Shown here in pieces: positions 19,405 to 27,662 of a DNA stretch of 64,000 bases (its first letter is position 1; each line of letters begins with the position of its first letter). A model generated the notes under the pieces. It saw nothing but the letters and a program-made list of their open reading frames with translations. It was not told where the DNA came from and did no database searches. Source of the stretch: Nonomuraea coxensis DSM 45129 (lineage in GTDB: Bacteria; Actinomycetota; Actinomycetes; Streptosporangiales; Streptosporangiaceae); NCBI RefSeq assembly GCF_019397265.1, contig NZ_CP068985.1:3700501-3764500 (forward strand), given 5' to 3'. The position numbers and the translations under genes were made by a program.

Positions 19405-20259
19405 CTACGCTCTGACGATTCTGTTGCACGACTCGACCAACGAATGTTCGACGTCGTCGAGTTCCCGGCCCTCGCGCCCGGCGTTGACCACGGCCACGGC
19501 GGCGAGCTGCACGGTCAGCGCCCGCGCCGGGACGTCCAGCCGCGCCCACGGGTCGTCGCCGCGGCCCAGCGCGGGCCCGCCCGCCGCCAGGTAGGCGCCT
19601 GAGAACCGCTGCCACACGTCCGGGTCGAGCAGGCCGGCGGCGTACCAGGCGGCCGGCCGGGCGAGGTCCCAGGCCGGGTCGCCGACGCCCAGGTCGTCCA
19701 CGTCGATGAGCAGCCAGCGGTCGCGGCGGACGAGCTGCCCGAGGTGCCAGTCGCCGTGCGTGAGCAGCCCGGGGGAGGGCGCGGGCGCGGGCAGCTCCTT
19801 GAACGCCCGCCGGACCAGCGCCTCCACCGGCCCGTCGCCGCTCATCCTGGCGACGGCGCGGGCGGCCCGCGCGGGCCCTCCCGCGTCGGGCAGCGCGGGC
19901 ATCAGTGTGAGCGGCACGGCGTGCAGCGCGGCCAGCAGCCTGGCCCCCTCCTCCCAGGGCGCGTGGTCGAGGTCGTCCTGGCGTACGGGCCGCCCGGCGG
20001 GCCACACGGTGACCGCGCGCCCGGCGACCGTCAGCACCTCGGGGTCGAGCGGAGCCAGCATGACGGCGCTCACGGCGGGGGAGGCGGCGGCCCGCAGCCG
20101 GACGCGCAGCTCCTCCGCGTCGTCCCGGGCCGAATGGGCCTTGACCACCACCTCGCCCCTGCGCAGCACCACCACGTCCGTGCGCGTCGGATGTAACACG
20201 GGCGCACCCGTGCCGCCGTAGGCGGCGGCGACCTCGGCCAGCTCCTCCTTGAGACCCAC
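19405..20259 (-). CDS. Aminoglycoside phosphotransferase-fold kinase (APH family)
   Basis: The 284-residue product has the APH core: LLTHGDWHLGQLVRRDR (catalytic loop, His-Gly-Asp) and LLIDVDDLGVGDPAWDLARP (Mg-binding Asp). The N-terminal lobe holds EVVVKAHSARDD with the ATP-binding Lys. It phosphorylates a small molecule; the substrate cannot be deduced and antibiotic resistance should not be assumed. The GTG at 20259 was chosen because TAGTCT lies 7 nt upstream in leaderless style; a longer frame upstream runs through the neighbouring gene and is a shadow. It is divergent from the LLM oxidoreductase with 45 bp between starts. Confidence 0.85.
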   Translation of the reverse strand: MGLKEELAEVAAAYGGTGAPVLHPTRTDVVVLRRGEVVVKAHSARDDAEELRVRLRAAASPAVSAVMLAPLDPEVLTVAGRAVTVWPAGRPVRQDDLDHAPWEEGARLLAALHAVPLTLMPALPDAGGPARAARAVARMSGDGPVEALVRRAFKELPAPAPSPGLLTHGDWHLGQLVRRDRWLLIDVDDLGVGDPAWDLARPAAWYAAGLLDPDVWQRFSGAYLAAGGPALGRGDDPWARLDVPARALTVQLAAVAVVNAGREGRELDDVEHSLVESCNRIVRA

Positions 20260-20266
20260 AGGGTAA

Positions 20267-20272
20267 AGACTA
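20267..20272 (-). promoter_or_regulatory. -10 box of a leaderless APH-kinase transcript
   Basis: TAGTCT on the minus strand, 7 nt before the GTG at 20259. Confidence 0.4.
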
Positions 20273-20304
20273 TTGGCGGCATACCGGTCGGCCAGACTGG
20301 AGGC

Positions 20305-21192
20305 ATGAGAATAGGTTTCGCCGTACCGCAGTCGGGCCCCTGGGCCACACCGGACAACCTGCGCCGGGTCGCCGTCCGGGCCGAGGAGCTCGGCTACCAC
20401 GACCTCTGGACGTTCCAGCGCCTGCTCTACCCCGTGGGACACGAGATGGGGCCGACGTACCGGAGCGTGCACGACCCCGTGGTGACGCTGGCGCACCTGT
20501 CGGGGATGACCGCGCGGATCGGGCTCGGCGTCGCCGTGCTCAACGCGTACGTGCAGCCCGTGGTGCTGGCCAGGCAGCTCGCCACGCTGCAGACGCTGTC
20601 GGGCGGGCGGCTCACGGCGGGGATCGGCCTCGGGTGGCTGCCGGAGGAGTTCGCGGCGGCCGGCGTGGCGTTCGAGGGGCGCGGGCGGCGGGGCGAGGAG
20701 TTCGTCGAGGTGCTGCGCAAGGTGTGGAACGACGACCCGGTCGAGCACGAGGGCGTCTTCTACCGGGTGCCGCCGTCGCACCTCGACCCCAAGCCGGCGC
20801 CGGGGCCGCCGCCGATCCTGCTCGGCGGCACCGCCGAGGTGGCGCTGCGCAGGGCCGCCCGGCTGGCGGACGGATGGGTGAGCTCCAGCAGGGAGGACCT
20901 GACGGCCATCGCGGGGCGGATCGAGCTGATCAAGGCGGAACTGGCCGCGTCGGGCCGGGACGTGGCCGGGTTCCGGTTCGTCTGCCGTGGTGTCACGCGG
21001 GTCAGGGACGAGCCCGGCGGGCGGCCCCTGACCGGCCCCTACGACAAGATCCGCGCGGACGTGGCCGCGCTGGCCGAGGCCGGCGTGACCGACGTCTTCC
21101 ACGACCTCAACTTCGACCAGGACTTCGTCGGCCTCGACGCCGGGGAGGCCGTGCGCCGCGCCGAGGAGGCCCTGGAGGCGCTGGCTCCCTAG
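20305..21192 (+). CDS. LLM-class F420-dependent oxidoreductase
   Basis: The 295-residue protein is a luciferase-like TIM barrel: MRIGFAVPQSGPWATPDNLRR at the N-terminus, GLGVAVLNAYVQPVVLARQLATLQ, GIGLGWLPEEFAAAGV, and PPILLGGTAEVALRRAARLADGW. In actinobacteria most such enzymes use coenzyme F420 to reduce or oxidise small organic substrates. The substrate is unknown. Its stop codon interlocks with that of the convergent VOC gene in a shared CTAG. Confidence 0.92.
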   Translation: MRIGFAVPQSGPWATPDNLRRVAVRAEELGYHDLWTFQRLLYPVGHEMGPTYRSVHDPVVTLAHLSGMTARIGLGVAVLNAYVQPVVLARQLATLQTLSGGRLTAGIGLGWLPEEFAAAGVAFEGRGRRGEEFVEVLRKVWNDDPVEHEGVFYRVPPSHLDPKPAPGPPPILLGGTAEVALRRAARLADGWVSSSREDLTAIAGRIELIKAELAASGRDVAGFRFVCRGVTRVRDEPGGRPLTGPYDKIRADVAALAEAGVTDVFHDLNFDQDFVGLDAGEAVRRAEEALEALAP

Positions 21193-21569
21193 CCTCCGCC
21201 GTACGGCACGGTGATGATCTCCAGGTTGTGGCCGTCGGGATCGGACCAGTAGAGTCCGCGCCCGCCGTCGTTGGTGTTGATCTCGCCGGGCCGCCGGTGG
21301 TACGGATCGGCCCAGTACGTCAGCCCCCGCTCCTTGATGCGCTCCCAGATCTGGTCGAACTCCTCCTCGCTCACCAGGAACGCGTAATGCTGGGCGGTCA
21401 CCGGCCCGTCGGCCTGGGCCACGTCCAGGGAGACGCCGTTGCCCAGCGAGACGACCCGGAAGGGGCCGTAGACGGGCGCGGGCTCCAGGCCGAGGACCTC
21501 GGTGAGGAAGGTGGCGGTCGCGTCCCGGTCGCGGGCCGCGACGATGGTGTGGTTCAGCTGCACTGCCAT
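21189..21569 (-). CDS. VOC family (glyoxalase/dioxygenase fold) protein
   Basis: The 126-residue protein shows one vicinal-oxygen-chelate module: VQLNHTIVAARDRDATATFLTEVLGL at the start and GRGLYWSDPDGHNLEIIT at the end, with candidate metal ligands His7 and Glu in the last strand. It could be a lyase, dioxygenase or binding protein. The ATG at 21569 gives the usual length; the longer frame upstream is a shadow of the serine hydrolase gene. Confidence 0.88.
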   Translation of the reverse strand: MAVQLNHTIVAARDRDATATFLTEVLGLEPAPVYGPFRVVSLGNGVSLDVAQADGPVTAQHYAFLVSEEEFDQIWERIKERGLTYWADPYHRRPGEINTNDGGRGLYWSDPDGHNLEIITVPYGGG

Positions 21570-21619
21570 GTCTTCCACGCTATGCGCAGAAGCGGCCCTT
21601 GCGTCAGCAGGGCGGCCGT

Positions 21620-22666
21620 TCAGGTGGCCAGGCGCAGGGCCTCGGCGGCGACGGCGTGGCGCAGCTCGCGGATGCCGCCGCGGCCCCGTACGGGGTGGAC
21701 GGCGTTGGTGAGCAGCACCACGGTGAGGCGGCGGGCGGGGTCGACGACGAGGGAGGTGCCGGTGAAGCCGGAGTGGCCGTACGCGCCGGTGAGCGGCCCG
21801 ACGATGGCCGGGTCGCCGAGGCGCACGCCGAGCCCCTGACGGAAGGGCGCGCCCGTCGCGCCCTGGTCGCGGGTCAGCTCGGCCACGCTCTCCGGCGACA
21901 GCACGGGGCCGCCGCCGCGGCGCAGCGTCTCGCCGAAGGCCAGCACGTCGGCGGCGGTGCCGAACAGCCCGGCGTGGCCCGTGACGCCGCCGAGGGCCCA
22001 GGAGGTCTCGTCGTGCACCTCGCCGCGTACGCAGCCGGGGCCGGGGCGCCCGGCTTTGCACTCGGTGGCGGCGACGCGGGCGGGGTCGCGGGGCCGGTAA
22101 CCGGTGTCGGCCAGGCCGAGCACGCCGGTGACGCGCTCGCGGACGAGCACGTCGAGCGGCGCGCCCCCGGCCAGCTCGGCGAGCCCGCCCGCCATGATCA
22201 TGCCGATGTCGCTGTAGAGGTAGGGCCCGCCGACCGGGTGGGCGGGCGGTGTGCGCCAGATCGCCGCCATGCGCTCGGCGGCGGTGGCGTCCGGCAGCTC
22301 CAGGTCGATCCGGCGGGTGGGCGGCAGGCCCGCGGTGTGCGTGAGCAGCCGGCGCACGGTGATCCTGGCGTCGAGGCCGGGGACCAGCGCGGCGGCCGGC
22401 TCGTCCAGCGCCAGCCGCCCCTCCTCGGCCAGGGAGAGCAGCACGACCGTGGTGAAGAGCTTGCTGACCGAGGCCAGGTCGAAGATCGAGTCGTGGCGCG
22501 CGGGCGGGCGTTCCTTCGCCGGCGTGCCGTCCGCGCCGGCGTAGCGGACCAGCTCGCCCGTGGCGGCCGTGGCGGCGACGTCGCCGTCCACGGCGATCAT
22601 CGCCACCGCCGCCGGGCAGACCGTCGGCACCGCCCCCGCGAGGATCGCCGCCAGCCCGTCCGTCAT
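21620..22666 (-). CDS. Serine hydrolase of the beta-lactamase/AmpH-like family
   Basis: The 348-residue product has the SxxK pair in SVSK (Ser66, Lys69), a YSD in the place of YxN (151-153) and a late GHSGFTGT motif replacing KTG. No signal peptide is visible, so it probably works in the cytoplasm. The ATG at 22666 is preceded by GGAGG at 7 nt. It follows murQ by 22 bp in the same direction. Related serine hydrolases occur beside murQ and namZ in Bacillus (YbbE/AmiE group), where they act on MurNAc-peptides. I therefore infer muropeptide amidase or peptidase activity rather than antibiotic resistance. Confidence 0.88.
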   Translation of the reverse strand: MTDGLAAILAGAVPTVCPAAVAMIAVDGDVAATAATGELVRYAGADGTPAKERPPARHDSIFDLASVSKLFTTVVLLSLAEEGRLALDEPAAALVPGLDARITVRRLLTHTAGLPPTRRIDLELPDATAAERMAAIWRTPPAHPVGGPYLYSDIGMIMAGGLAELAGGAPLDVLVRERVTGVLGLADTGYRPRDPARVAATECKAGRPGPGCVRGEVHDETSWALGGVTGHAGLFGTAADVLAFGETLRRGGGPVLSPESVAELTRDQGATGAPFRQGLGVRLGDPAIVGPLTGAYGHSGFTGTSLVVDPARRLTVVLLTNAVHPVRGRGGIRELRHAVAAEALRLAT

Positions 22667-22688
22667 CTCCGCCCCCTCCACCCCGTGA

Positions 22689-23588
22689 TCAGCCGCTCAG
22701 CGCGTCGCTGAGCCGCTCGCCGTGCGAGGCGAGCAGGGTGCGGGCCGCGTCGGCGTCGATGCCGTGCTGGATCATGAGCACCGCGACCTTCGTGCGCCCG
22801 CCCGCCGCGTCGAGGGCCGCGCCCGCCGTCTCCCGGTCGGTGCCGGTGATGTCGCGGACCATGCGCAGCGCCCGGTCCGCCAGCTTGGCGTTCATCGCCG
22901 ACATCTCGACCATCTTGTTGCCGTACGTCCGGCCGAGCTTCACCATGCTGATCGTCGAGATCATGTTGAGCACGAGCTTCTGCGCCGTGCCCGCCTTCAG
23001 CCGCGTCGAGCCGGTCACCACCTCAGGACCCACGACCACCTCGATGCCGTGCTGGGCGGCGGCCGACAGCGGCGCGCCCTCGTTGCACGACAGCCCCACC
23101 GTGAGCGCGCCGCGACCGGCCGCCTCCGCCAGGGCGCCCAGCACGAAAGGGGCCCGCCCGCTCGCGGACACGCCGACCACCGAGTCCAGCGGGCCCACGC
23201 CGAGGTTCTTCATGGCGGCGGCGCCCGCCTCGGCGTCGTCCTCCGCCCCCTCGACGGACCGGGTCAGCGCGTCGAGTCCGCCGGCGATGACGCCCTGGAC
23301 CAGCGACGGGTCGGTGCCGAACGTGGGCGGGCACTCGCTGGCGTCCAGCACGGCCAGGCGGCCCGACGTGCCCGCGCCGACGTAGAGGAGCCGGCCGCCC
23401 TCCGACATGCGGGCGGAGATCGCGTCGATGGCTCCCGAGATCGCCGGGATGGCCACCGCGACGGCCGCGGGCACGGCGGCGTCGGCCTGGTTCATCAGTC
23501 GGGCGATCTGCTCCGTCGGCAGCCGGTCGATCTGGCTGTAGCGGGGGTCGCTCTGCTCGGTGGACAGCTCGGGTAGCGGATCAATCAT
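22689..23588 (-). CDS. murQ: N-acetylmuramic acid 6-phosphate etherase
   Basis: MurQ cleaves the lactyl ether of MurNAc-6-phosphate to give GlcNAc-6-phosphate and D-lactate in cell-wall sugar recycling. The 299-residue product has the SIS fold with GAGTSGRLAVLDASECPP, the catalytic Glu region GAEDD, VSASGRAPFVLGAL, and STRLKAGTAQKLVLNMIST. The C-terminal UBA-like helices are present. The ATG at 23588 was preferred to a GTG at 23603. It is divergent from namZ and shares a 58-bp promoter region with it. MurNAc must first be phosphorylated, and no kinase for that step lies in the window. Confidence 0.96.
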   Translation of the reverse strand: MIDPLPELSTEQSDPRYSQIDRLPTEQIARLMNQADAAVPAAVAVAIPAISGAIDAISARMSEGGRLLYVGAGTSGRLAVLDASECPPTFGTDPSLVQGVIAGGLDALTRSVEGAEDDAEAGAAAMKNLGVGPLDSVVGVSASGRAPFVLGALAEAAGRGALTVGLSCNEGAPLSAAAQHGIEVVVGPEVVTGSTRLKAGTAQKLVLNMISTISMVKLGRTYGNKMVEMSAMNAKLADRALRMVRDITGTDRETAGAALDAAGGRTKVAVLMIQHGIDADAARTLLASHGERLSDALSG

Positions 23589-23618
23589 GACGCTAATTTC
23601 CACCCTTATCTTCCCTCT

Positions 23619-23633
23619 TGTAAATATCTTTCA
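23619..23633. promoter_or_regulatory. Candidate operator of the murQ/namZ divergent promoter
   Basis: TGTAAATATCTTTCA is an imperfect palindrome (TGTAA-N5-TTTCA) in an unusually AT-rich 60-bp divergent region. A copy matching at 12 of 15 positions lies upstream of the peptide-importer operon at 31499. The half-site pattern is of the kind bound by RpiR-type sugar-phosphate regulators; that assignment is inference. Confidence 0.6.
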
Positions 23634-23646
23634 GCACAATGGCTCC

Positions 23647-24750
23647 ATGACTCTTGTGCGTACCGGAGCCGAACGGCTGGCCGACGATCCCGCGCTCGCG
23701 GGAGGTACCCGCCTCGGCCTCGTCACCAACCCCACCGGCGTGCTGTCCGACCTGACCCCCACGGCGGAGGCGCTGCTGGCCGCCGGGGCGCCGGTGACCG
23801 CCCTGTTCGGCCCCGAGCACGGCCTGCACGGCACCGCCCAGGCCGACGGCGCCGAGGCCGACGGCGTGGACGAGCGGACCGGGCTGCCGGTGCACAACAC
23901 GTACAAGCTGGCAGGTGAGGAGCTGGACGCGGCGGTCGCCGCCGCCGGCGTGGACACGCTCGTCTTCGACATCGCCGACGTGGGCAGCCGCTTCTACACC
24001 TACGTCTGGACGATGTACGACCTGCTCGCCTCGGCGTCCCGGCTGGGCCTGCGGTTCGTGGTGCTGGACCGGCCCAACCCCCTCGGCGGCACGGTCGCCG
24101 AAGGCCCGCTGCTCGACCCCGCGTACGCCAGCTTCGTCGGCCGCCACCCGATCCCGGTGCGGCACGCGCTGACGGCGGGCGAGCTGGCCGGGCGGTTCGG
24201 CTTCGACGTGGACCTGACCGTCGTGGAGATGACCGGCTGGCGGCGCGACACGCCGTGGGAGGCGACCGGGCTGCCCTGGGTGATGCCCTCGGTCAACATG
24301 CCGACCCCCGACACCGCCCTCGTCTACCCGGGCACCTGCCTGTTCGAGGGCACGAACTTCTCCGAGGGCCGCGGCACCACCCGGCCCTTCGAGCTGGTCG
24401 GCGCCCCCTACGCGGACGGCCGGTTCGCCCCCGCGCTCGACGCGCTCGGCCTGCCCGGCGTGCGCTTCCGCGACGTCCGCTTCACCCCCACCTTCCACAA
24501 GCACGCGGGCACTCCCGTGCGCGGCGTCCAGCTTCACGTGCACGACCGCGAGGCGTTCCGCCCGGTGCTGACCGGCGTGTCGATGCTGCACGTGGCCCGC
24601 ACCCTCTACCCGGACGACCTGCGCCTGCTGCCGGGACTGGACCACCTGTGGGGATCCGGCGAGCTGGCCCGGCGACTGGAGGCCGGCGAGGACCCGCGCG
24701 AGTTGTGCCCGCCGCCGGGAACCCCCTCGGGACCGCTGCTCTACGGATGA
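23647..24750 (+). CDS. namZ: Exo-beta-N-acetylmuramidase NamZ (DUF1343, GH171)
   Basis: The family removes MurNAc from the non-reducing end of peptidoglycan chains. The 367-residue product matches throughout: LGLVTNPTGVLSDL, ALFGPEHGLHGTAQ, VDTLVFDIADVGSRFYTYVWTM, VLDRPNPLGGTVAEGP, PWVMPSVNMPTPDTALVYPG, FEGTNFSEGRGTTRPFE and FTPTFHKHAG. No signal peptide is visible from the ATG at 23647. The enzyme may therefore act on imported fragments in the cytoplasm or be exported by another route. A CACAAT box 6 nt before the ATG suggests a leaderless mRNA. It is divergent from murQ and ends 2 bp from the convergent GNAT gene. Confidence 0.93.
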   Translation: MTLVRTGAERLADDPALAGGTRLGLVTNPTGVLSDLTPTAEALLAAGAPVTALFGPEHGLHGTAQADGAEADGVDERTGLPVHNTYKLAGEELDAAVAAAGVDTLVFDIADVGSRFYTYVWTMYDLLASASRLGLRFVVLDRPNPLGGTVAEGPLLDPAYASFVGRHPIPVRHALTAGELAGRFGFDVDLTVVEMTGWRRDTPWEATGLPWVMPSVNMPTPDTALVYPGTCLFEGTNFSEGRGTTRPFELVGAPYADGRFAPALDALGLPGVRFRDVRFTPTFHKHAGTPVRGVQLHVHDREAFRPVLTGVSMLHVARTLYPDDLRLLPGLDHLWGSGELARRLEAGEDPRELCPPPGTPSGPLLYG

Positions 24751-24752
24751 CA

Positions 24753-25625
24753 TCACGCCAGGGCGCGCCGGTAGAGCCAGAAGACCCGCTCCGCCCGCGC
24801 GCCCACGGCCCGCGAGTAGAACCGCAACGGCCCGACCCACCCGATCTGGGCCTCGGCCTGCCCGGCCGCCCGCTGCTCGGCCAGGCACCTGCGGAGCAGC
24901 ACCCGGCCGAGGCCGAGCCCCCGCGCGGCCTCCGCCGTGCCCATCGGCCCGAACCAGGACGGCCGCGCCCCCCACGCGGCGAACGCCAGGACCTCCCCGT
25001 CGCGCTCGGCGAAGTGCAGCCCGGTGGCGTTGGCCGCCTCCCAGGCCCACCGCTCGTTCCAGTGCCGGCCGACGAACGCCGCCACCCGCTCCCGCTCGTC
25101 ACCGCCGGCCGCGCGCACGGCCACCCCGGCCTTCTCCAGCCGGACCAGGTCGTCCTCGACCGACAGGTCGCCGGCGCCCAGGTCGGCCGTCATGTTCCAG
25201 GCCACGTGGTAGCGCTCGTAGCCGAGGCTCTCGGCCAGGCAGGCGGCGGCGGTGTAGCGCACGTCGACGCCGGGCCAGGCGTAGCAGGGCGGGTTGCCGG
25301 CCCAGCGAGCCTCCCGCGCCCCCCGCTCGCGCAGCCACTCCTCGGCCGCCCGCACCAGCGCCCGGCCGCGCCCCTCGCCGCGCGCCGACGGGTGCACGGC
25401 GAGCAGGTCGAGATGCCCGGCCTCCGGGTCCCTCTCCGACAGCGACGCCATCACCACGCCGCCGTCCACGGCGAGCGCGGTCCACGTGCGGCCCGGCGGC
25501 GGCGCGGCGAGCCGCCGGACCAGCGCGGCCCCCTCCCCGGGGTCGCAGGTCAGCGCCTCCCCGGCGATCCCGGCCGCCTCCGCCAGCTCCGCCGCGCCCG
25601 CGACCGGCCGCGCCTCGAAGGTCAT
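24753..25625 (-). CDS. GNAT acetyltransferase with two GNAT-like domains
   Basis: The 290-residue protein has a first GNAT domain (about 1-150) with the acetyl-CoA loop VHPSARGEGRGRAL and a second (about 150-290) with AARGLGLGRVLLRRC. The start ATG overlaps the stop of the upstream ABC ATPase gene (GTGATG), so it is the last gene of the importer operon. A GNAT gene (ybbJ) also accompanies the murQ-namZ locus of Bacillus. That context suggests an amino-sugar or muropeptide amine as substrate, but no residue proves it. Confidence 0.88.
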   Translation of the reverse strand: MTFEARPVAGAAELAEAAGIAGEALTCDPGEGAALVRRLAAPPPGRTWTALAVDGGVVMASLSERDPEAGHLDLLAVHPSARGEGRGRALVRAAEEWLRERGAREARWAGNPPCYAWPGVDVRYTAAACLAESLGYERYHVAWNMTADLGAGDLSVEDDLVRLEKAGVAVRAAGGDERERVAAFVGRHWNERWAWEAANATGLHFAERDGEVLAFAAWGARPSWFGPMGTAEAARGLGLGRVLLRRCLAEQRAAGQAEAQIGWVGPLRFYSRAVGARAERVFWLYRRALA

Positions 25626-26635
25626 CACACCTCACTCATCGGGCGCGCGATGACGCTGCGCCGCTCGGGGTAGAAGCAGGCGTGCTCCTGCGGGATCCCC
25701 TCGGTGATCCGCAGCAGCGGCCGCTCACCGGCGCACCGCTCACCCTGGAACGGGCACCGGCGGGCGAACAGGCAGCCCTCGTCGGACTGGCTCTCGTCCA
25801 GTGACGACAGCGGCGTCACCGGCTCCTCGCCCGGCCGCTCCAGGCCGTGCAGCACCGGGATGGCCGACAGCAGCGACTGCGTGTACGGATGCACCGGATC
25901 GGCGATCACCGTGTCCACGGGGCCGCGCTCGACGACCTGCCCGCGGTAGATCACGTACAGCTCGCCGTCGTCGCCGATGTAGCGGGCGGTGGCCACGTCG
26001 TGCGTGATGAACAGCACGCTGACGCCGAGCCGCTCGCGCAGGTCCTTCAGCAGCGCCAGGATGCCGAGCCGGAGCGAGACGTCGATCATCGACACCGCCT
26101 CGTCGGCCACCAGCATCTCCGGGTCCACCGTGAGGGCCCGCGCGATGACCACCCGCTGCCGCATGCCGCCCGAGAGCTGGTGCGGGTAGCGGGCCAGCAC
26201 CGTGCCCGGGTCCAGGCCGACCAGCGACAGCACCTCGGCCGCCCGCTCCTCGATCCACGCCGCCGACCGGCCCGTCTGCTTGGCGCGCAGGCTCAGCGGC
26301 GCGTACAGCGTCTGGTGGATGGTCCGGGTCGGGTTGAGCGCCGAGTACGGGTCCTGGTGGATCATCTGGATCTTGCGGAAGTGCGGCTGGCGCTGCTTGG
26401 GCCGCAGCGGCGTCATCGGCACGTCGCCGATGACGATCTCGCCCTCGTCGTAGCTCTCCAGCCCCGCGATGATGCGCCCCAGCGTGGTCTTGCCGCAGCC
26501 GGACTCCCCGATGAACGAGGCCGCCCCGCCCTTCGGGATCGCGAAGTCCACGCCGCGCAGCGCCCGCACCTCGCGGGCGCCGAGCACCTTGCCGCGCTGC
26601 TTGAACGTCTTGACGACGCCGGTCCCCGTGATCAC
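25625..26635 (-). CDS. Oligopeptide ABC transporter ATP-binding protein (DppF/OppF-like)
   Basis: The 336-residue ATPase has Walker A GESGCGKTT, signature LSGGMRQRV, Walker B MLVADEAVSMID and the H-loop FITHDVA. The C-terminal oligopeptide-transporter extension has a Cys cluster (GCLFARRCPFQGERCAGERP). In the D-loop region the usual DEPVSALD reads DEAVSMID, a mild variation. The GTG at 26635 overlaps the stop of the preceding ATPase gene (GTGA). With the partner ATPase it powers the two permeases upstream. Confidence 0.93.
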   Translation of the reverse strand: MITGTGVVKTFKQRGKVLGAREVRALRGVDFAIPKGGAASFIGESGCGKTTLGRIIAGLESYDEGEIVIGDVPMTPLRPKQRQPHFRKIQMIHQDPYSALNPTRTIHQTLYAPLSLRAKQTGRSAAWIEERAAEVLSLVGLDPGTVLARYPHQLSGGMRQRVVIARALTVDPEMLVADEAVSMIDVSLRLGILALLKDLRERLGVSVLFITHDVATARYIGDDGELYVIYRGQVVERGPVDTVIADPVHPYTQSLLSAIPVLHGLERPGEEPVTPLSSLDESQSDEGCLFARRCPFQGERCAGERPLLRITEGIPQEHACFYPERRSVIARPMSEV

Positions 26636-27657
26636 GCGTGCTCCTTCGTCGCGAGGTCCCCAGAGGGGGGTGCGGTCGTGGGCGCGCCGGCCACGGCGTG
26701 GCAGGCCACCAGGCGCGGGCCGTCGGCGACGGTCTCCGGGTCCACGGTGTCGCACACGTCCATCCGCAGCGGGCAGCGCTCCCTGAACACGCAGCCCTCC
26801 TTCGGCACGGTCGCCAGCGTCGGCGGCCGGCCGGGCAGCGCCCGCGCCTCGCCGATGTCGCCGGTCAGCCGGGGGATGGCCTGGATCAGCCCCCGCGTGT
26901 ACGGATGCCGCGGCGCCCCCAGCACCTCCCGCGTCGGCCCCTGCTCGACCAGCCGGCCGCCGTACATGACGGCCAGCCGGTCGGCCACCTCCGCCACCAC
27001 GCCGATGTCGTGCGTGATGACCAGCGTGGTCAGCCCGCGCTCCGCGTGCACCTCGCGCACGATCCGCAGGATGTTGGCCTGCGTGATCATGTCGAGGGCG
27101 GTCGTCGGCTCGTCCAGCACCACCAGGTGGGCGTTGAGCACCAGCGCGAGCATGATGCCGACGCGCTGGCGCATGCCGCCCGACAGCTCGTGCTGGTGCG
27201 AGTCGAGCACCCGGGCGCCGTCCAGGCCCATGCGGCCCAGCAGCTCCTTGGCCTCGCGCACGAGGCCGCGGAGGTCGTCCACGCCGTGCGAGCGGCCCAG
27301 GTCGAGCAGTTGCTTGCCGACCGTCTTGAGCGGGTTGAGGGAGTTCTGGGCGGCCTGGAAGACGTAACCGATGTGCTTGCCGCGGGCCTTGCGCAGCTCC
27401 TCGCCGCGCAGCCCGACGACGTCGCCGAGCCCGTCGATCTCGACACTGCCGCCCGCGATCCTGCCGGGCGGCTGCACCGCGTTCAGCAGCGACAGCGCCA
27501 GCGTGGACTTGCCGGAGCCGGACTCGCCGACGATGCCGGTGATCGAGCCGGGCTCCAGCGTCAGCGTCACGCCCCTGACCGCGGGCAGCTCTCCGGCGGG
27601 GGTCTTGTAGACGACGGTCAGTCCGTCGATGCGCACTCCCGGCGCTTGGTTGCTCAC
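26632..27657 (-). CDS. Oligopeptide ABC transporter ATP-binding protein (DppD/OppD-like)
   Basis: The 341-residue ATPase shows Walker A GESGSGKST, signature LSGGMRQRV, Walker B LVVLDEPTTALD, the H-loop VITHDIGV and the C-terminal Cys cluster (GCVFRERCPLRMDVC) of the peptide-transporter subfamily. The start GTG at 27657 is preferred over 27663 because GAGGAG then lies 8 nt upstream. The gene follows the second permease directly and belongs to the five-gene importer set. Confidence 0.93.
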   Translation of the reverse strand: MSNQAPGVRIDGLTVVYKTPAGELPAVRGVTLTLEPGSITGIVGESGSGKSTLALSLLNAVQPPGRIAGGSVEIDGLGDVVGLRGEELRKARGKHIGYVFQAAQNSLNPLKTVGKQLLDLGRSHGVDDLRGLVREAKELLGRMGLDGARVLDSHQHELSGGMRQRVGIMLALVLNAHLVVLDEPTTALDMITQANILRIVREVHAERGLTTLVITHDIGVVAEVADRLAVMYGGRLVEQGPTREVLGAPRHPYTRGLIQAIPRLTGDIGEARALPGRPPTLATVPKEGCVFRERCPLRMDVCDTVDPETVADGPRLVACHAVAGAPTTAPPSGDLATKEHA

Positions 27658-27662
27658 GCTCA

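Noticed and set aside
19405..20259. AmgK-type MurNAc kinase for the nearby recycling locus
   Set aside because: The fold is that of APH kinases, but nothing specific to AmgK is visible. AmgK also makes the 1-phosphate, which MurQ does not use.
21620..22666. An antibiotic-inactivating beta-lactamase
   Set aside because: No signal peptide is visible, the YxN and KTG positions are replaced by YSD and HSG, and the gene sits with murQ and namZ. A muropeptide hydrolase fits better.
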